Origin: Adenophora triphylla var. japonica
Lineage: Eukaryota; Streptophyta; Magnoliopsida; Asterales; Campanulaceae
NCBI GenBank assembly: GCA_022495995.1
Contig: JAFEMH010000165.1
Span: 620,001 to 684,000 of the forward strand
Reading direction: 5' to 3'
DNA length: 64,000 bases
Numbering within the stretch: position 1 is the stretch's first letter; each line of letters opens with the position of its first letter. The translations under genes and the position numbers were made by a program. Shown piece after piece: positions 20,721 to 31,880 of the stretch. The notes beneath the pieces were generated by a model that saw only the letters and a list, made by a program, of their open reading frames with translations, was not told where the DNA came from and did not search any database.

Positions 20721-22896
20721 TCATCCCAAAGGAGAAAAGCTTTATTTTCAAAACAAAAGTCGATACTTGGTATATAGGTGGACCCCACTTACCCTTCCTG
20801 TATCGCTCCCTAACCCGGGCTTGGGATAACAAGGTGGTTTAACAATCCCACGTACCGGTATCCCTTTTCGAAAAAAATTTTTGAAAAAATATAAAGAGCT
20901 TTTCCCTTTGAGCGGGTTAGACTCCCATCGCCGATTTCATTAATCATGTTTGCTTTCCTTTACCATGCATTGCATCATTTGCATCTTGGAATCTGTGCAT
21001 ACTTTGAACGGGAAACAACCCGAAAAATAGCAAAAGGAGTGGAACCTGGAAAATTGATCCATGCAATCGTACGGCTAATCCTCATAGGATTCTCGACCAT
21101 ACGACCTCGGTGGCAATTCCACCGGGAAAAATCATGGTTAATCTGGATCCTAGCGGCCTTGGGGCTACTCGGCTCCATGACCGACTGGGGCTCCCGAGAA
21201 AATTTACGTGCTTATGTGTTGCATTTTCCCGTCCCGAAAAATCATTCCTTTAAAACACATTTATGAAAATCTACTGTTTTAACTCAAAAGGAACAATTTT
21301 AGGAGACCGCACACTACGCGCACCCGATATATCCCGTACACTTTTGCACGCACGTCCCTCAAACCCGAGGGTGGTTCCAGTGCGGCCACGGACAGCCTTT
21401 ACGATGCTCCCGGCGCGCACGAATCATCCCAACCTCCCCATGGCAGCCGGTGTCGACCAATGCACGGTCCGTGTCACACGTTTCAAAAATCCGTGACTTT
21501 TGGTTGGTTTTTGGTCTAGTCCGTGTCATATAGCCCAGTTGCATACCCACGTAAAGGTTAAGCCTTAGCTCATAACGGAAGCCAAGATTTTCGCTCAAGC
21601 GAAATTCGCCGAAATTCCGACAAGGAAAAATCGGTGGGATCTTGACTCCGACATTGACTATTGACCTTGACCCGCACGGAATGCGTAAAAGTCAAGACCA
21701 AGTCTTTGCCAAAATAAAAGATCTTTCGCTCAGCGAAGCTACGCCAAAATTCCGACAAGGAAAAATTGGCAAGATCTTGACCGACATTGACTTCGATTCC
21801 GACTTCGCGCGCTGCGTATGCAACGAAGTTCAATGTGACATCGTGTCATCCGGCTTTTGCCGCCCGACCCATGCCTATTATATTCTCGGACATTACCGAA
21901 AGTCAAAAACCGTCATTCGCTCAAGCGAAACTCGTCAAGATCCGTCAAGGCGGAGAGACGAGACTTTCCCGGTATTGCCTTGACTATAATCCGCATCAGC
22001 TCGTGCGTTGAAAGGTCCTATGACCCGCTAGACCCGATAGGAGCGTTCTTTACTCTCGGTCGGTGGGATCCGCGTGCCCTATAGGACCCTCGCCCGGGCC
22101 GCCCACCCCGGGAGGTCGAAATACAGGTGGAATACGAGGGGCTTATAGGCGTAGTGACGGAACCCACCGATCCGGGATCTAGAGTAGTTGTGAAAAAGAA
22201 GGGCGTAACCCCTTTTCCAACCAAATAGATATTAATAAAAGACAACTGTTTTAAGTAAACTTGAAGATTCTAATTTGCATATTGCCCGAGCCTTGACTAA
22301 ACACCTACCCCGAGTCTAAACCTTTCCTATCCCTTTCCCGCAGCCGAGAAAGAAGTGGGTGAGAACACCGGGCCGCCGACTTGTTAGCGCGTAATCCTCG
22401 AACAGTTCGCGAGAATCCTCGGTTTCGAGAGTCGAGAATGACCGATTTGACAGAGAGCAAGGCTTTGGTTTGGGTAACCAGATGACCAGGAAAAAGAGCT
22501 AGCCTATAACCAATGCCCTCCCCCATCTTCATATAACCCATTGCCAAAGACTGTCCTTTCTCGCCTCCTCCAATACCCCAAGCCGTTAGGGTCCCGACAC
22601 CCTCGCTTCCTCTGAATCCCCCATGGGACCCTTTTCCTCCTTTCACTGAGCCAAATTTCCCTACCTTGGAATCCCAAAGGCAGCTTGACCTTTCCAATTT
22701 TGTCAACGCCGTGAATTTGCCTACCTCTCGAGATAGCTACGAAGAGTCGATCGGGAACGAGAATAGGAATGGGTGGATTTACTGATGATGACAGCCGGTA
22801 GAAGGAATGGACTTGGAGCCAACGGAAGTGAAACCCGAAGGGCAAGATGAGGCGTAAAGCCACGACACCTAGAATAGGGGATGAAATCACTTCAAG
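20721..22896. other. leader region of Element C
   Basis: This is a long stretch between PBS and the first gag-like ORF. No reading frame in it is recognisable. Ogre elements often carry an extra ORF1 here, but nothing supports one in this copy. Two short blocks sharing CGACAAGGAAAAATTGG-type sequence (near 21618 and 21756) suggest an internal duplication. Confidence 0.5.
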
Positions 22897-23898
22897 GTGT
22901 GTCTCAGCCTATGCAAAGGCTCGGAGAAGGATGAGGCAGTGTATGAGTCCTATATTCTAGAGTTCAATACTCCGTACAAGGACTTAGTTGGTGAATGGAG
23001 AGACTTGATCGAAGCTTTAGCCAAAAGAGGGAAGTGGGCTCCCCCCACCGATCTAGAACATGTAAGTGTCGCCGAAGCCAAACTCTCATCAGGAAGGGTA
23101 GACTCTATCACGGTGTTAGTAGTCACTCCTGAAACTTGGTCTGAAGAAGAATGTATGGATGCCTTGGAAAGAGTCCTGAGTTTAGAGGCGACCCCAGTCC
23201 CCTTTATGTCCTACGATGATAATGATGTCTTCCTGGTAATCCCTAAGCCCGAGGAAGAGTCTGAGATACCCCTCATATGGCGTCAAGTATCCCGACCTGC
23301 TTTTGCCCTCATTGGTCATAAGAGCCAAGACGAAAGTTCCCACGAGAGCTACTGTAGTGACAGCCGATGAAGACACGGTCGAAGTGCCAAGAGACAATAG
23401 AGGAGTGGTTAGCCCAGGAAGCCAAAAAGCCCAGAAAATATCTCTGACAGTAAGGAAAAAGAACCCGCCATGAGGTTTGACCCCGCAGAAATCCTTATTG
23501 ATGATGGAATTTCCCATTTCAGAAAGTGTTTAGCCAATGTCCAAAATGCCGTCAAAAGGTTGACCCCCAGGGAAAGAAGAGACATGCTTGACAGTGATGA
23601 GGAATGTGATCCTACTCTGTTAAAGAAGTTGCTAGGATCGGATGAGAAAGCCATTTGCCAAGCTCCAAAATCCGGAAGTGATAATTCTTGTTGCATGCTG
23701 ACTTTGAAAAGTTTGAATGAGACTGTGAAAGCTTTAAACGGAGAATGTGAAAAGGTCAAAAGGCCAGTAACACGGGACTGCATTCGGGAAGCCGCCTATG
23801 CTTCCGACGCCGCCGTCAATCGATCAATCAGCCAGAATTGGCCATACGCCGCAAGAATCCGCCTCGACTTTGAAAGAATTGACAGAATCCTCCAATAG
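22897..23898 (+). pseudogene. gag/pre-protease ORFs of Element C
   Basis: Two open stretches (157 and 142 codons) lie in different frames. The first has ETWSEEECMDALERVLSLEA and YDDNDVFLVIPKPEEE. The second has DDGISHFRKCLANVQNAVKR. By position they represent the gag C-terminal/protease-linker part of an Ogre polyprotein, but no zinc knuckle or gag core motif was recognised, so the assignment is positional. Confidence 0.5.
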
Positions 23899-24079
23899 GA
23901 ATGATGACCAAGGAAAATCCAATGTCTATGTGATGACTCGGTCCTGGACAGATGAGTATTGAGCAAACCTAAGGGTGACAAAAGGAATGCCGTCTCGGAA
24001 CCAAAGACGAGATAAAAGACCTTATAAGCTAGAAGCGTAAAAGCCCGACTACGATAAGGAGGATCCAGTCCTAACTCAG

Positions 24080-25949
24080 TTGAAGTGTACCCAAGCCAAT
24101 ATCTCCTTATGGTCCCTATTAACCTCTTCATACCCTCATAAGTTGAAACTAGAAGAAAGTTTGGCCAAGACCATGGTGCCCATAGATATCACCCCTGATG
24201 AAGTCGTCCAAATGATTGGAAATATCCACTATGGAAACATCATTACCTTCACTGAATTGGACCTGCCAAAGTATGGGGCTAGTCACAACGAACCTCTTTA
24301 CATCACAGTCCAGTTAGAAGAGCGTCGATTGCCACGAGTACTAGTTGACGGGGGGTCTGCAATGAATGTCTTGCCAGCTAAGATGATGGATTTATTGGAT
24401 TTGAAGCCAACAGACTTAAAGCCTTCTAGTCGACTATTAAGGCCTATGACTCCACCGCACGATCGGCTTTGGGGATCGCCACTCTCAAGATGTGTTTCGG
24501 AAAAAGGTCATGGATGTTGATTTTCAAGTTATTGACATTCCAATTTCATTTACCGCCTTGGGGACGGCCTTGGATCCACCGGATAAACGGGTAGCCTCTA
24601 CTTTACATCAAGGCGTCAAATTTCAAGGGCCAGAGTGATGGAACTATCACCACCATTTATGGGGACAAAGTGTCACAAGAGAAGGAACCAAAGACCGGGA
24701 CATCCCGATATTGGAAATCAAGCATGATGATGAAGGGTTAGCATTGACCGGATTCTCCATAGCTTCTTCCAAGGCACAAGTGTGTTGCACCGACCTCACC
24801 ACTACTTCCGATAAAATCCCTCCCGCCATGAGAATGATGCGAAAAATGAGCTATCTTCCGGGACTTGGATTGAGTAGAAGACTTCAAGGTCGTAACACCA
24901 TCATTGATGTGAAGGAAGCAGACTACCGTATATGGCTTGGGGTACAAACCGAACTCTCGGGATGCCGAAAAGCTAAAGGCACGAAAGGTGAAGGGGTCCG
25001 GCTCCATCCTTACATACCGTCTCGACCCATTACTTTATAAAAGGAGGGACACAATATGATGAAAGTGATCGCGGCATCTCCTTGCGTAAAACCCTTCTAG
25101 AGAACCTTGAGAAAGTTAGGGAAAGCCGCCCAATCCCGTTCGAAGAATGTTCCTTGATTTGCCGGATATCCCCCGGGGCTACCACTACCGTTCGTAATGA
25201 GTACGTCTTCAAAGGAAATCCGGCCGGTGTCAAAAGGTCGGCATCCGGGACAATGGACTTCTCCGCCTTTGAGTTAGCTCTTCCAAAGATCAGCCAGATA
25301 GAAGCCGCCAAAGTGAAGACACAAGTGGGGTTTGCAAGAGTTGTTTGACGAAGAAGCACAAATCCCAGACTTGATCGACTTCGATTCGAGATGATGAGAT
25401 AGTTGCCGTTATTGGAGACGATGGTGAAAGTCATTTTGATCCTCGCACTTTGGTGACTAAGACGAAATGCCATTGAAGAATTGGGAGACATTCTCGGGGC
25501 CGATAGCCTTGATCGACGACAAAGATGATCACGGAGCTTGGATTGGTACCCCGTCCTCCTCAACCCGGTCGTGTCAAACACCCTGTTGTCTATTCGGTTA
25601 GTCGGGAATCTTCGAATTCCGGTCCTCGAGTCATCCGAAGGCCTCACGCCCGAGGATTATGAAAATGTAATCGATGTCATCTTTCCCCTTATCTTGAATG
25701 AAATGACAAATCTTTCTACGATTATCCTCTTATTGCCAACTTAACAAATGATAAATTAACTCAAAACTTAACAACAGCTTAATAATGAATCATTTGAACA
25801 AGATGCAAACACACTAAACGAACAATACATTAAAGAAATCTTTAAGCGGGTTTCGTAAAAGAGGAAAACCGGGCCCAAGCCGCCGAGGAGGTTTTGATAA
25901 GTGTGAACTTGGGTACTATTGAGGAACCTAAAGAGACACAGATTGGAAG
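24080..25949 (+). pseudogene. protease, G-patch and linker of Element C
   Basis: Protease: LPRVLVDGGSAMNVLPAKMM at about 24326-24385 shows the DGGSA form of the active site used by Ogre-type elements. A G-patch-like segment (KMSYLPGLGLSRRLQGRN, about 24844-24900) follows, as known for this lineage. The rest to 25949 is an acidic linker (for example ALPKISQIEAAKVKTQVGF near 25280) before RT. At least five frame breaks are present. Confidence 0.75.
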
Positions 25950-26950
25950 CTTCTTCCAGGGGGTTGAAAGGGACAGATTGATTGAAATTTGCTTTCGAGA
26001 GAATATGTCGACGTGTTTGCATGGTCATACAAAGATATGCCTGGGCTAGACAGGTTCGATAGTAGAGCACAAAATCCCTCTAGCACCGTATGCTAAGCCG
26101 CAAAGCAAAACCGAGAAAGATCAAGCCGGAATGGTCTCTACAGTCAAAGAAGAAATTGAGAAGCTACTGCGGGTAGGATTCATCGAGTTATTGAATACCC
26201 AACATGGTTGTCCAACATTGTGGCCGTAACCAAGGCCAATGGGAAGGTGCGGCTGGCGTGTGGATTTCCGAGATCCGAACAAGGCCGGCCCCAAAGACGA
26301 CTACCCTCGCCAAACATAGACATCCTGGTGGACTCCGATCGCACCCGGCTACGAAGTCAAATCCTTCGTTGATGGTTTTGCAGGCTACAACCGGATCAAG
26401 ATGGCCGAGGAAGACCAAGAAAAGACGGCCTTCACCACACCGTGGGAACCTCTTGTTATACGGTAATGCCATTCGGGCTCAAGAATGCTGGGGCTACTTA
26501 CCACGAAGGCGGCGACCGCACTTTTCCATGACATTATCCACAAGGAGATTGAGGTCTACGTAGATGACATGATAATCCACTCCAAAGGAGAAGGTGGGCG
26601 GCACTTTGTTGACCTACGAAAATTCTTTGAGAGGCTGAGACGGCATTCCATGAGACTAAACCACACAAATGCACCTTCGGAGTGACAAGGGGAAAAGTGC
26701 TCGGGTACATGGTCACGGAGCGAGGTATAGAAGTTGACCCCGAAAGATCAAAGCTATCATGGATATGAGGCCGCCTCAAACCCAGACGAGAAGTCAAAAG
26801 CTTCATGGGAAAATTGCGGTACATCAGTAGTTTTGTCAATCGGTTGACCACTATGTGCGAGCCCATCTTCAAGCTCATGAAGAAGAATGTGGACACGAAT
26901 GGACCGAAGAATGCCAAGATGCCTTTGACCAGATCAAGGCATACTTAGTA
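25950..26950 (+). pseudogene. reverse transcriptase of Element C (frameshifted)
   Basis: Motifs appear in three frames: VDFRDPNKAGPKDDYP (near 26250-26300), SFVDGFAGYNRIKMAEEDQE (near 26360), and YVDDMIIHSKGEG with the catalytic YVDD (about 26557-26568). The thumb (MRPPQTQTRSQK) and KLRYISSFVNRLTTMCEPIF (near 26810-26870) follow. The domain order is normal, but many 1-2 base indels prevent translation. Confidence 0.85.
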
Positions 26951-27360
26951 CATCCCCGGTACTATGCCCCCACATAGACGAAGCCTCTTCTCATCTATCT
27001 AAGCTATCATGGTTTCACGGCGGTTGGGGCTATGCTTGCTCAAGAGAAGAAAGACTCTCGGGTAGAAAATGCCATTTACTTTGTCAGCCGGAAGCTACAG
27101 GAGTGAGCTCAATTACTCGGCATGTGAAAAGACACTGTGCAGGGTAGTGCAGGTAGTCGGCAAGTTGAAGCATTATATGCAAGCCCACCTGTGAACTTGG
27201 TCTCGAAAATGGACCCCATCAAGTACATCTTTGACAAGCCTTCCCTATCGATGCGTCTAGCGAAGTGGTCCTTCTTCTTGGCAGAATACGACATCAACTA
27301 TGTGACCGGAAAGGCCATCAAGGGTCAAGCATTGTCGAGATCACCTGGCGAATTTCCCCG
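26951..27360 (+). pseudogene. first RNase H of Element C
   Basis: The pieces LLIYLSYHGFTAVGAMLAQE, AIYFVSRKLQE and LAKWSFFLAEYDINYVTGKA are the standard gypsy RNase H blocks. They lie directly after RT and before the second RNase H. Frame changes occur near 27100 and 27350. Confidence 0.8.
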
Positions 27361-27870
27361 ATAATGAAGATAGAGGGCACGAACCCCAATTTCCGAGATG
27401 AAGGGATCTTTGCGGTTGAGCACGAAAATAGATGGCGATTGTTCTTTGACGGAGCCGCTAACAAAAGAGGAAATGGTGTAGGAATGCTATTGGTCGATCC
27501 GAAAGATGAGCATACCCCCATAGCCCTCAAGTTGAACTTTCTGCCACGAACAATGCCGCCGAGTATGAAGCCTTGCATTCTTTGGTTTGGAGGCCGCCTT
27601 AGAAAAGAAATGTCAAGGAGCTCGAAGTTTACGGAGACTCGGCCACGATCATCAACCAAGTCTCCAACAAGTGGAAGGCGTAGACCCTAATCTGCAACGG
27701 TATCATGCCCATATGGAGGAGTTGGTTGGGACGGTTCAGAAGTGACTTTCCACTACTTGCCGAGGAAAAGAACAGATTCGCAGATGCTCTAGCTACTCTA
27801 GCCTCCTTGGTAGAGATCCCCGAGGGAAAAGCCATAAAGCCCTTCAGAGTGGGTAGAAGAGAAGCCCCGA
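27361..27870 (+). pseudogene. second RNase H of Element C
   Basis: WRLFFDGAANKRGNGVGMLL (about 27430-27490) opens the extra RNase H typical of the lineage. NNAAEYEALHS-like coding is visible in shifted frame near 27550, and FADALATLASL-like coding closes it near 27780-27810. Several frameshifts are present. Confidence 0.8.
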
Positions 27871-27989
27871 CTTTACTGTTGTGAAGTGGACACAGGACCC
27901 GAGCCTATAAAGGAACCTTGGTACAATCAGTTACCAATTCCTCAAAGACGGAGAGTCGGCTTTCGAGAGACGAAGAAGGTAGACCAAAA

Positions 27990-29195
27990 GAAGGAGTCGA
28001 GCCAAAAGCTTGCAAGCCCCGAAAAGGTTGGCTTCTCATTATGTCATTCTAGGAGGCAACCTATACAAGAAGCGGTATCAAGGACCACTCCTCTTATGTG
28101 TCACTCAAGAAAGAGCCAGAGAGTTGATGACCGAAGTCCACAATGGTCCCTGCGGTCCTCACATGAATGCCAGAGCCCTGATGCAAGTGATCCTCAGAAT
28201 GGGGTACTCTTGGATCTCCATGGAAACAGACTGCGTTCGGCACGTCCGAACTGCGACAAATGCCGGCGGTTTGCCAACCTCAACCATCTTCCCACCCTCA
28301 TGGACCTGTCTTGCATGACGACTCCTTGGCCGTTTGCAACTTGGGGCATTGACGTGATAGGGAAAATATCCCGGCTAGGAAGCAATGGGCACGAGTTCGT
28401 GTTGGTGGCCATTGACTACTTCACCAAGTGGGTAGAGGCCAAGTCCTACAAGGTCCTCACTTCGAGAAAAGTGGCCCGGTTCATCAAAGAAAACATAATA
28501 TGCGAGATATGGGGTGCCCAGCGAGATCATTTCGATAATGGGTCACACTTCGAAGGAGAGCTACGATAGACTGCTGTCAGAGGTGAGTTACTCGCCACAA
28601 GTCGTCCCCGTACGGACCTCAAACCAATGGAGCCGTGGAAGGCTGCTAATAAGACACTCGAGCGGATCATCAGGAAGATGGCCACCCGTGGTCGTGATTG
28701 GCCCGAAAAGCTGCACCCTAGCACTCTGGGGCTCTGTAACGTCTGTCGGAAACAGCCACAGGAGAAACTCCTTTTGCCCTAACTTACGGGATGGAAGCGG
28801 TGTTACCGGTGGAGTTGGAAATCCCGTCATTAAGGGTCCTCCTGGAAAAGCAGTGTCAATGAAGTGGAATGGTTGCGCAGCCGGCATGATGAGTTAGCCA
28901 CCTTGACGAGAGAAGGCTAAAAGCCATGGAACACACCCGAGCCTACCGGAGGCGAATGGCCGGGCGTTTGATAAAAAGGTCAAGGCCGGAGACATCAAAG
29001 AGGGCGACTTAGTGCTTTGAAAGTAAAGCCCCCTACCGAGAAACTGACCCCACTGGGAAAATGGGAACCCGTCTGGATCGGCCCTTATGTGGTGCGAAAA
29101 TGCATCGGGAGGAGCAATGAAGCTTGCGAGACTTGGATGGCAATCCACTTTGTCCACCCGGTCAACGGTGATAAACTCCGAAGATACTATGTTTG
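27990..29195 (+). pseudogene. integrase of Element C (frameshifted)
   Basis: The zinc finger region (EVHNGPCGPHMNARALM, CVRHVRTATNAGG in a shifted frame) is at 28130-28270. The core (WPFATWGIDVIGKISRLGSN, VAIDYFTKWVEAKSYKV) is at about 28328-28450. NETPF-like and GKWEP-type C-terminal blocks run to DKLRRYYV near 29190. At least five indels are present. Reading ends at a poly-A tract. Confidence 0.83.
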
Positions 29196-29232
<37 letters not shown>

Positions 29233-29308
29233 TGCAAAAAGAGTAATACCCGGCTAAGCTGAAAAACCCCAAAAAGGGCGGTCTAGGCAAAGACAGGGTT
29301 GCACATAT

Positions 29309-29339
<31 letters not shown>

Positions 29340-29430
29340 TCTTAGTGCAAAAAGAGTAATGCCCGGCTAAGTGAAAACCCCAAAAAAGGGCGGTCTAGGC
29401 AAAAGACAGTGCACATAAAAAATTTTTAGT
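29196..29430. repeat. duplicated block with two poly-A tracts after integrase of C
   Basis: A run of more than 30 A (29198-29230) and one of about 22 A (29309-29330) each precede or follow nearly the same ~80-bp block (GTGCAAAAAGAGTAATRCCCGGCTAAG ... GGGCGGTCTAGGCAAA). It looks like a tandem duplication that includes an A-run. Confidence 0.8.
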
Positions 29431-29509
29431 TCACGGAATGAACTACGAAGACCTGAGCCCCTTAGCCTTTCTTGTAAAAGGGGAACGTAGGCAGCCATAT
29501 ATGGTTCGG

Positions 29510-29685
29510 TCTAAGCAATAAAAAGGACGATTAAGTTTCCATGAAATGTGTCCTAAGCAATAAAAAGGACGATTAAGCTTCCATGAAGTGTGGCCTAAAT
29601 AGTAAAGGGCATTTCAGTTTTCATAAAACGGGTCCCAATCAATAAAGACATTTGAATTTCCATGAAATGTGTCTTGATTAATTTT
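29510..29685. repeat. short tandem repeats around TTCCATGAAATGTGTC
   Basis: Three to four units of about 43-45 bp share TAAGCAATAAAAAGGACG and CCATGAAATGTGTC. They lie between integrase and the antisense ORFs of Element C. The surrounding stretch 29431-29778 is otherwise noncoding. Confidence 0.75.
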
Positions 29686-29778
29686 TAAGATAATATTTCT
29701 TGTTCATTACAAGTTAAAAACTTCTTGATGAGTTCAAGCACGGTCTACCTCTTAACTCTGCTAACCTGCTAAAAAGAT

Positions 29779-31415
29779 CTAAAATACAACAAAATGCCTA
29801 AATAAACTAATGTGTTTGCAAATGGCAATAAGAGGATCTTGAGAAAAGACTTGTCGATCGTCATTCGCCGAGTCTTCTTCAGTCTTCTTCCCTTTTCCTC
29901 GGCCTCGTCGAGTCTTCTTCCTTTTCTTCTCAATAATGTCGGTATCCCTCATCCCGACCTCTGGTATCCTCACTGGAGCCTCTACCAACCCCGTGTCAAT
30001 GAGCGCTCTCTCTATCCGAGCACGAGTCCGCACCTCCTCCCTCTGAGCCTCAGTCAAAGGAGCGACCTCGGACAATCTCTTGTACCGAGCCTCCATATCT
30101 CTGACCAAGTCACCTGATTGGTTATGGCAACTCGCCTTAGCCTCGGTCTCCCTCAGAGTCCTACTCGAGTCACGATCGGCTCCCAATAAAGCTCGACGTC
30201 TATCCTCCAAGATAACTCGAGTCGCTCCCGTCTCCCTCTCGTACCGGTCCAAGTAGACGAGTGGTCAAGATGGTGCTCTTCCCGCTCCTGAAGATAGCCC
30301 TGGGTGGGAAAGCGGTATGTGTCCAAGCCCTCGAGAAGAAAGAGAAGGCTGCCGGATCTCTCATGTCCAATGACACCACCTCCATGGTCCTGGATGTCCT
30401 CCCGATCACTCAATGGCTCCTGTAAAGCCCCAAGCGCCTGGATACCAAGCGGGGTATGTAGAAGGACGACCGGCGAGAATCTGGAACCCTCACGACATAA
30501 GACTCCCGAAATATCCTCTGAGTGCAACCTCCAATGTGGTATCCACCAACGGATGTCCGAAGTGGATAGCCTAGCCATCATCAACTCCCGGCTACCACTG
30601 TTCTGTTGCCTAGGTGCACCTCTCCGAGAAATCACCCAAGGGCACCGAGTCGGCAAAGCCCAGGCAAAGCCCCGAGCCTCTCTGCTGACCACAAAGTCAA
30701 CATAGCCGGACTCCCGGACCTCATGAAACGGTCTCCCGAGCCATCCTATCAATCCCATGAAATGTCTCTCCCAAAACCGGCGGGACAATATCCTTCCTGC
30801 AGCCTGCGCCTCTCGGACCATGTCCAAGAGACCACTAATGGCAGATCCCCACGGACTCGGCGGTGAACAAAATAGAGAATACGCGAGAGAATGAAAGCAT
30901 CCATAGCCACCGTGGTCGCAGCCATATCTGGAGACCCAAACTCGCCCGGGATATCGAAAGATCAATCCTATCAGGGGCTACCATCATCCTCTCGGCCCTC
31001 TCCCAAAGGAATCTGCAAAAAGATGCAAGCTTTACCGTCACGGCACGTCTCCGATCAGCGGAATAGATATAGCCTCAATCTCGGGACTCCCAATCAAGGC
31101 TCTGAAGTCTTCGTGCGTTGGGACGATTTCGTTGTAAGAGAAAGCGATAAACATGTCTCCGGACGTCCCGAACTTTCTTTGCGGCTCTCACGAGATCCCA
31201 ATCGGGCGGGAGATCCCTCAAATGCCATAAAGACTTGATCTTGAAGGAAGAATCAAGCAGCCCCTTGTGATTTTGGAAGTTATATCTCGCCCAAGATTGA
31301 AGACCGGATAGAAAATGGTCTCGTTTCCCCTTTGCAATCTAACGAGCTTCTCCATCGCAAAGTGATCAAAGATGGTGCTTTTAGGTCCAAAATATGCTCG
31401 GAACAATTGGGACAA
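29779..31415 (-). pseudogene. second antisense ORF block of Element C
   Basis: Reading leftward from 31415, the first piece starts MSQLFRAYFGPKSTIF and continues EKLVRLQRGNETIFYPVFN. A 270-codon stretch (30965-30153) follows in another frame, with GLIGWLGRPFHEVRESGYVD. The end (30252-29779) is a charged segment with KKRKKTRRGRGKGKKTEED, resembling a nuclear targeting tail. No enzyme motif is recognised. The block is antisense to pol, as usual for Tat-lineage extra ORFs, and is broken by several shifts. Confidence 0.55.
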
Positions 31416-31486
31416 GTCTAGAGTGAAAATGAAATGAAATGGCCAAGCCTTGCTTTTATTCGTAAAATAACCGGTTCAGACAGGCT

Positions 31487-31534
31487 GTAGCCGCACGGCT
31501 ACATTTGCCCTCAAGGCCATGCCGCACGGCTACA
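31487..31534 (+). promoter_or_regulatory. paired GCCGCACGGCTACATT motif
   Basis: GTAGCCGCACGGCTACATT is followed about 29 bases later by TGCCGCACGGCTACATT. The pair sits about 70 bases outside the start of the second antisense ORF block. The same pair occurs upstream of the TATA box in both LTRs of Element C. Confidence 0.6.
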
Positions 31535-31880
31535 TTAGCTCTCTGCAGAAAAATTCTCGCAAAGCAACCAAAGATTGCTGCCCAAGGGAGTTTTCACCCC
31601 ACTTTTTCAACCAAAACACTGTACAAAAACATATCCAAACCATTCAAGCATTCATGCACCATTATAAATCATTCCTGGCCCATTTTATTGATTCCAAGCA
31701 AAAAAGTCGCCCCAAGGCTCGGATAATATGCAAATTGAAAAAGCATGAATTAGAAAAGCAAATAAAACATAAATACAATGTTTTCGCCCCATCGGCGCCC
31801 AAATAAAGCAAAAAATAAACAAGTTGTGCATAAAAATTGTAAATTGTTTGTTTTTGTTCCAAATCTATTCTAGAGACCTC

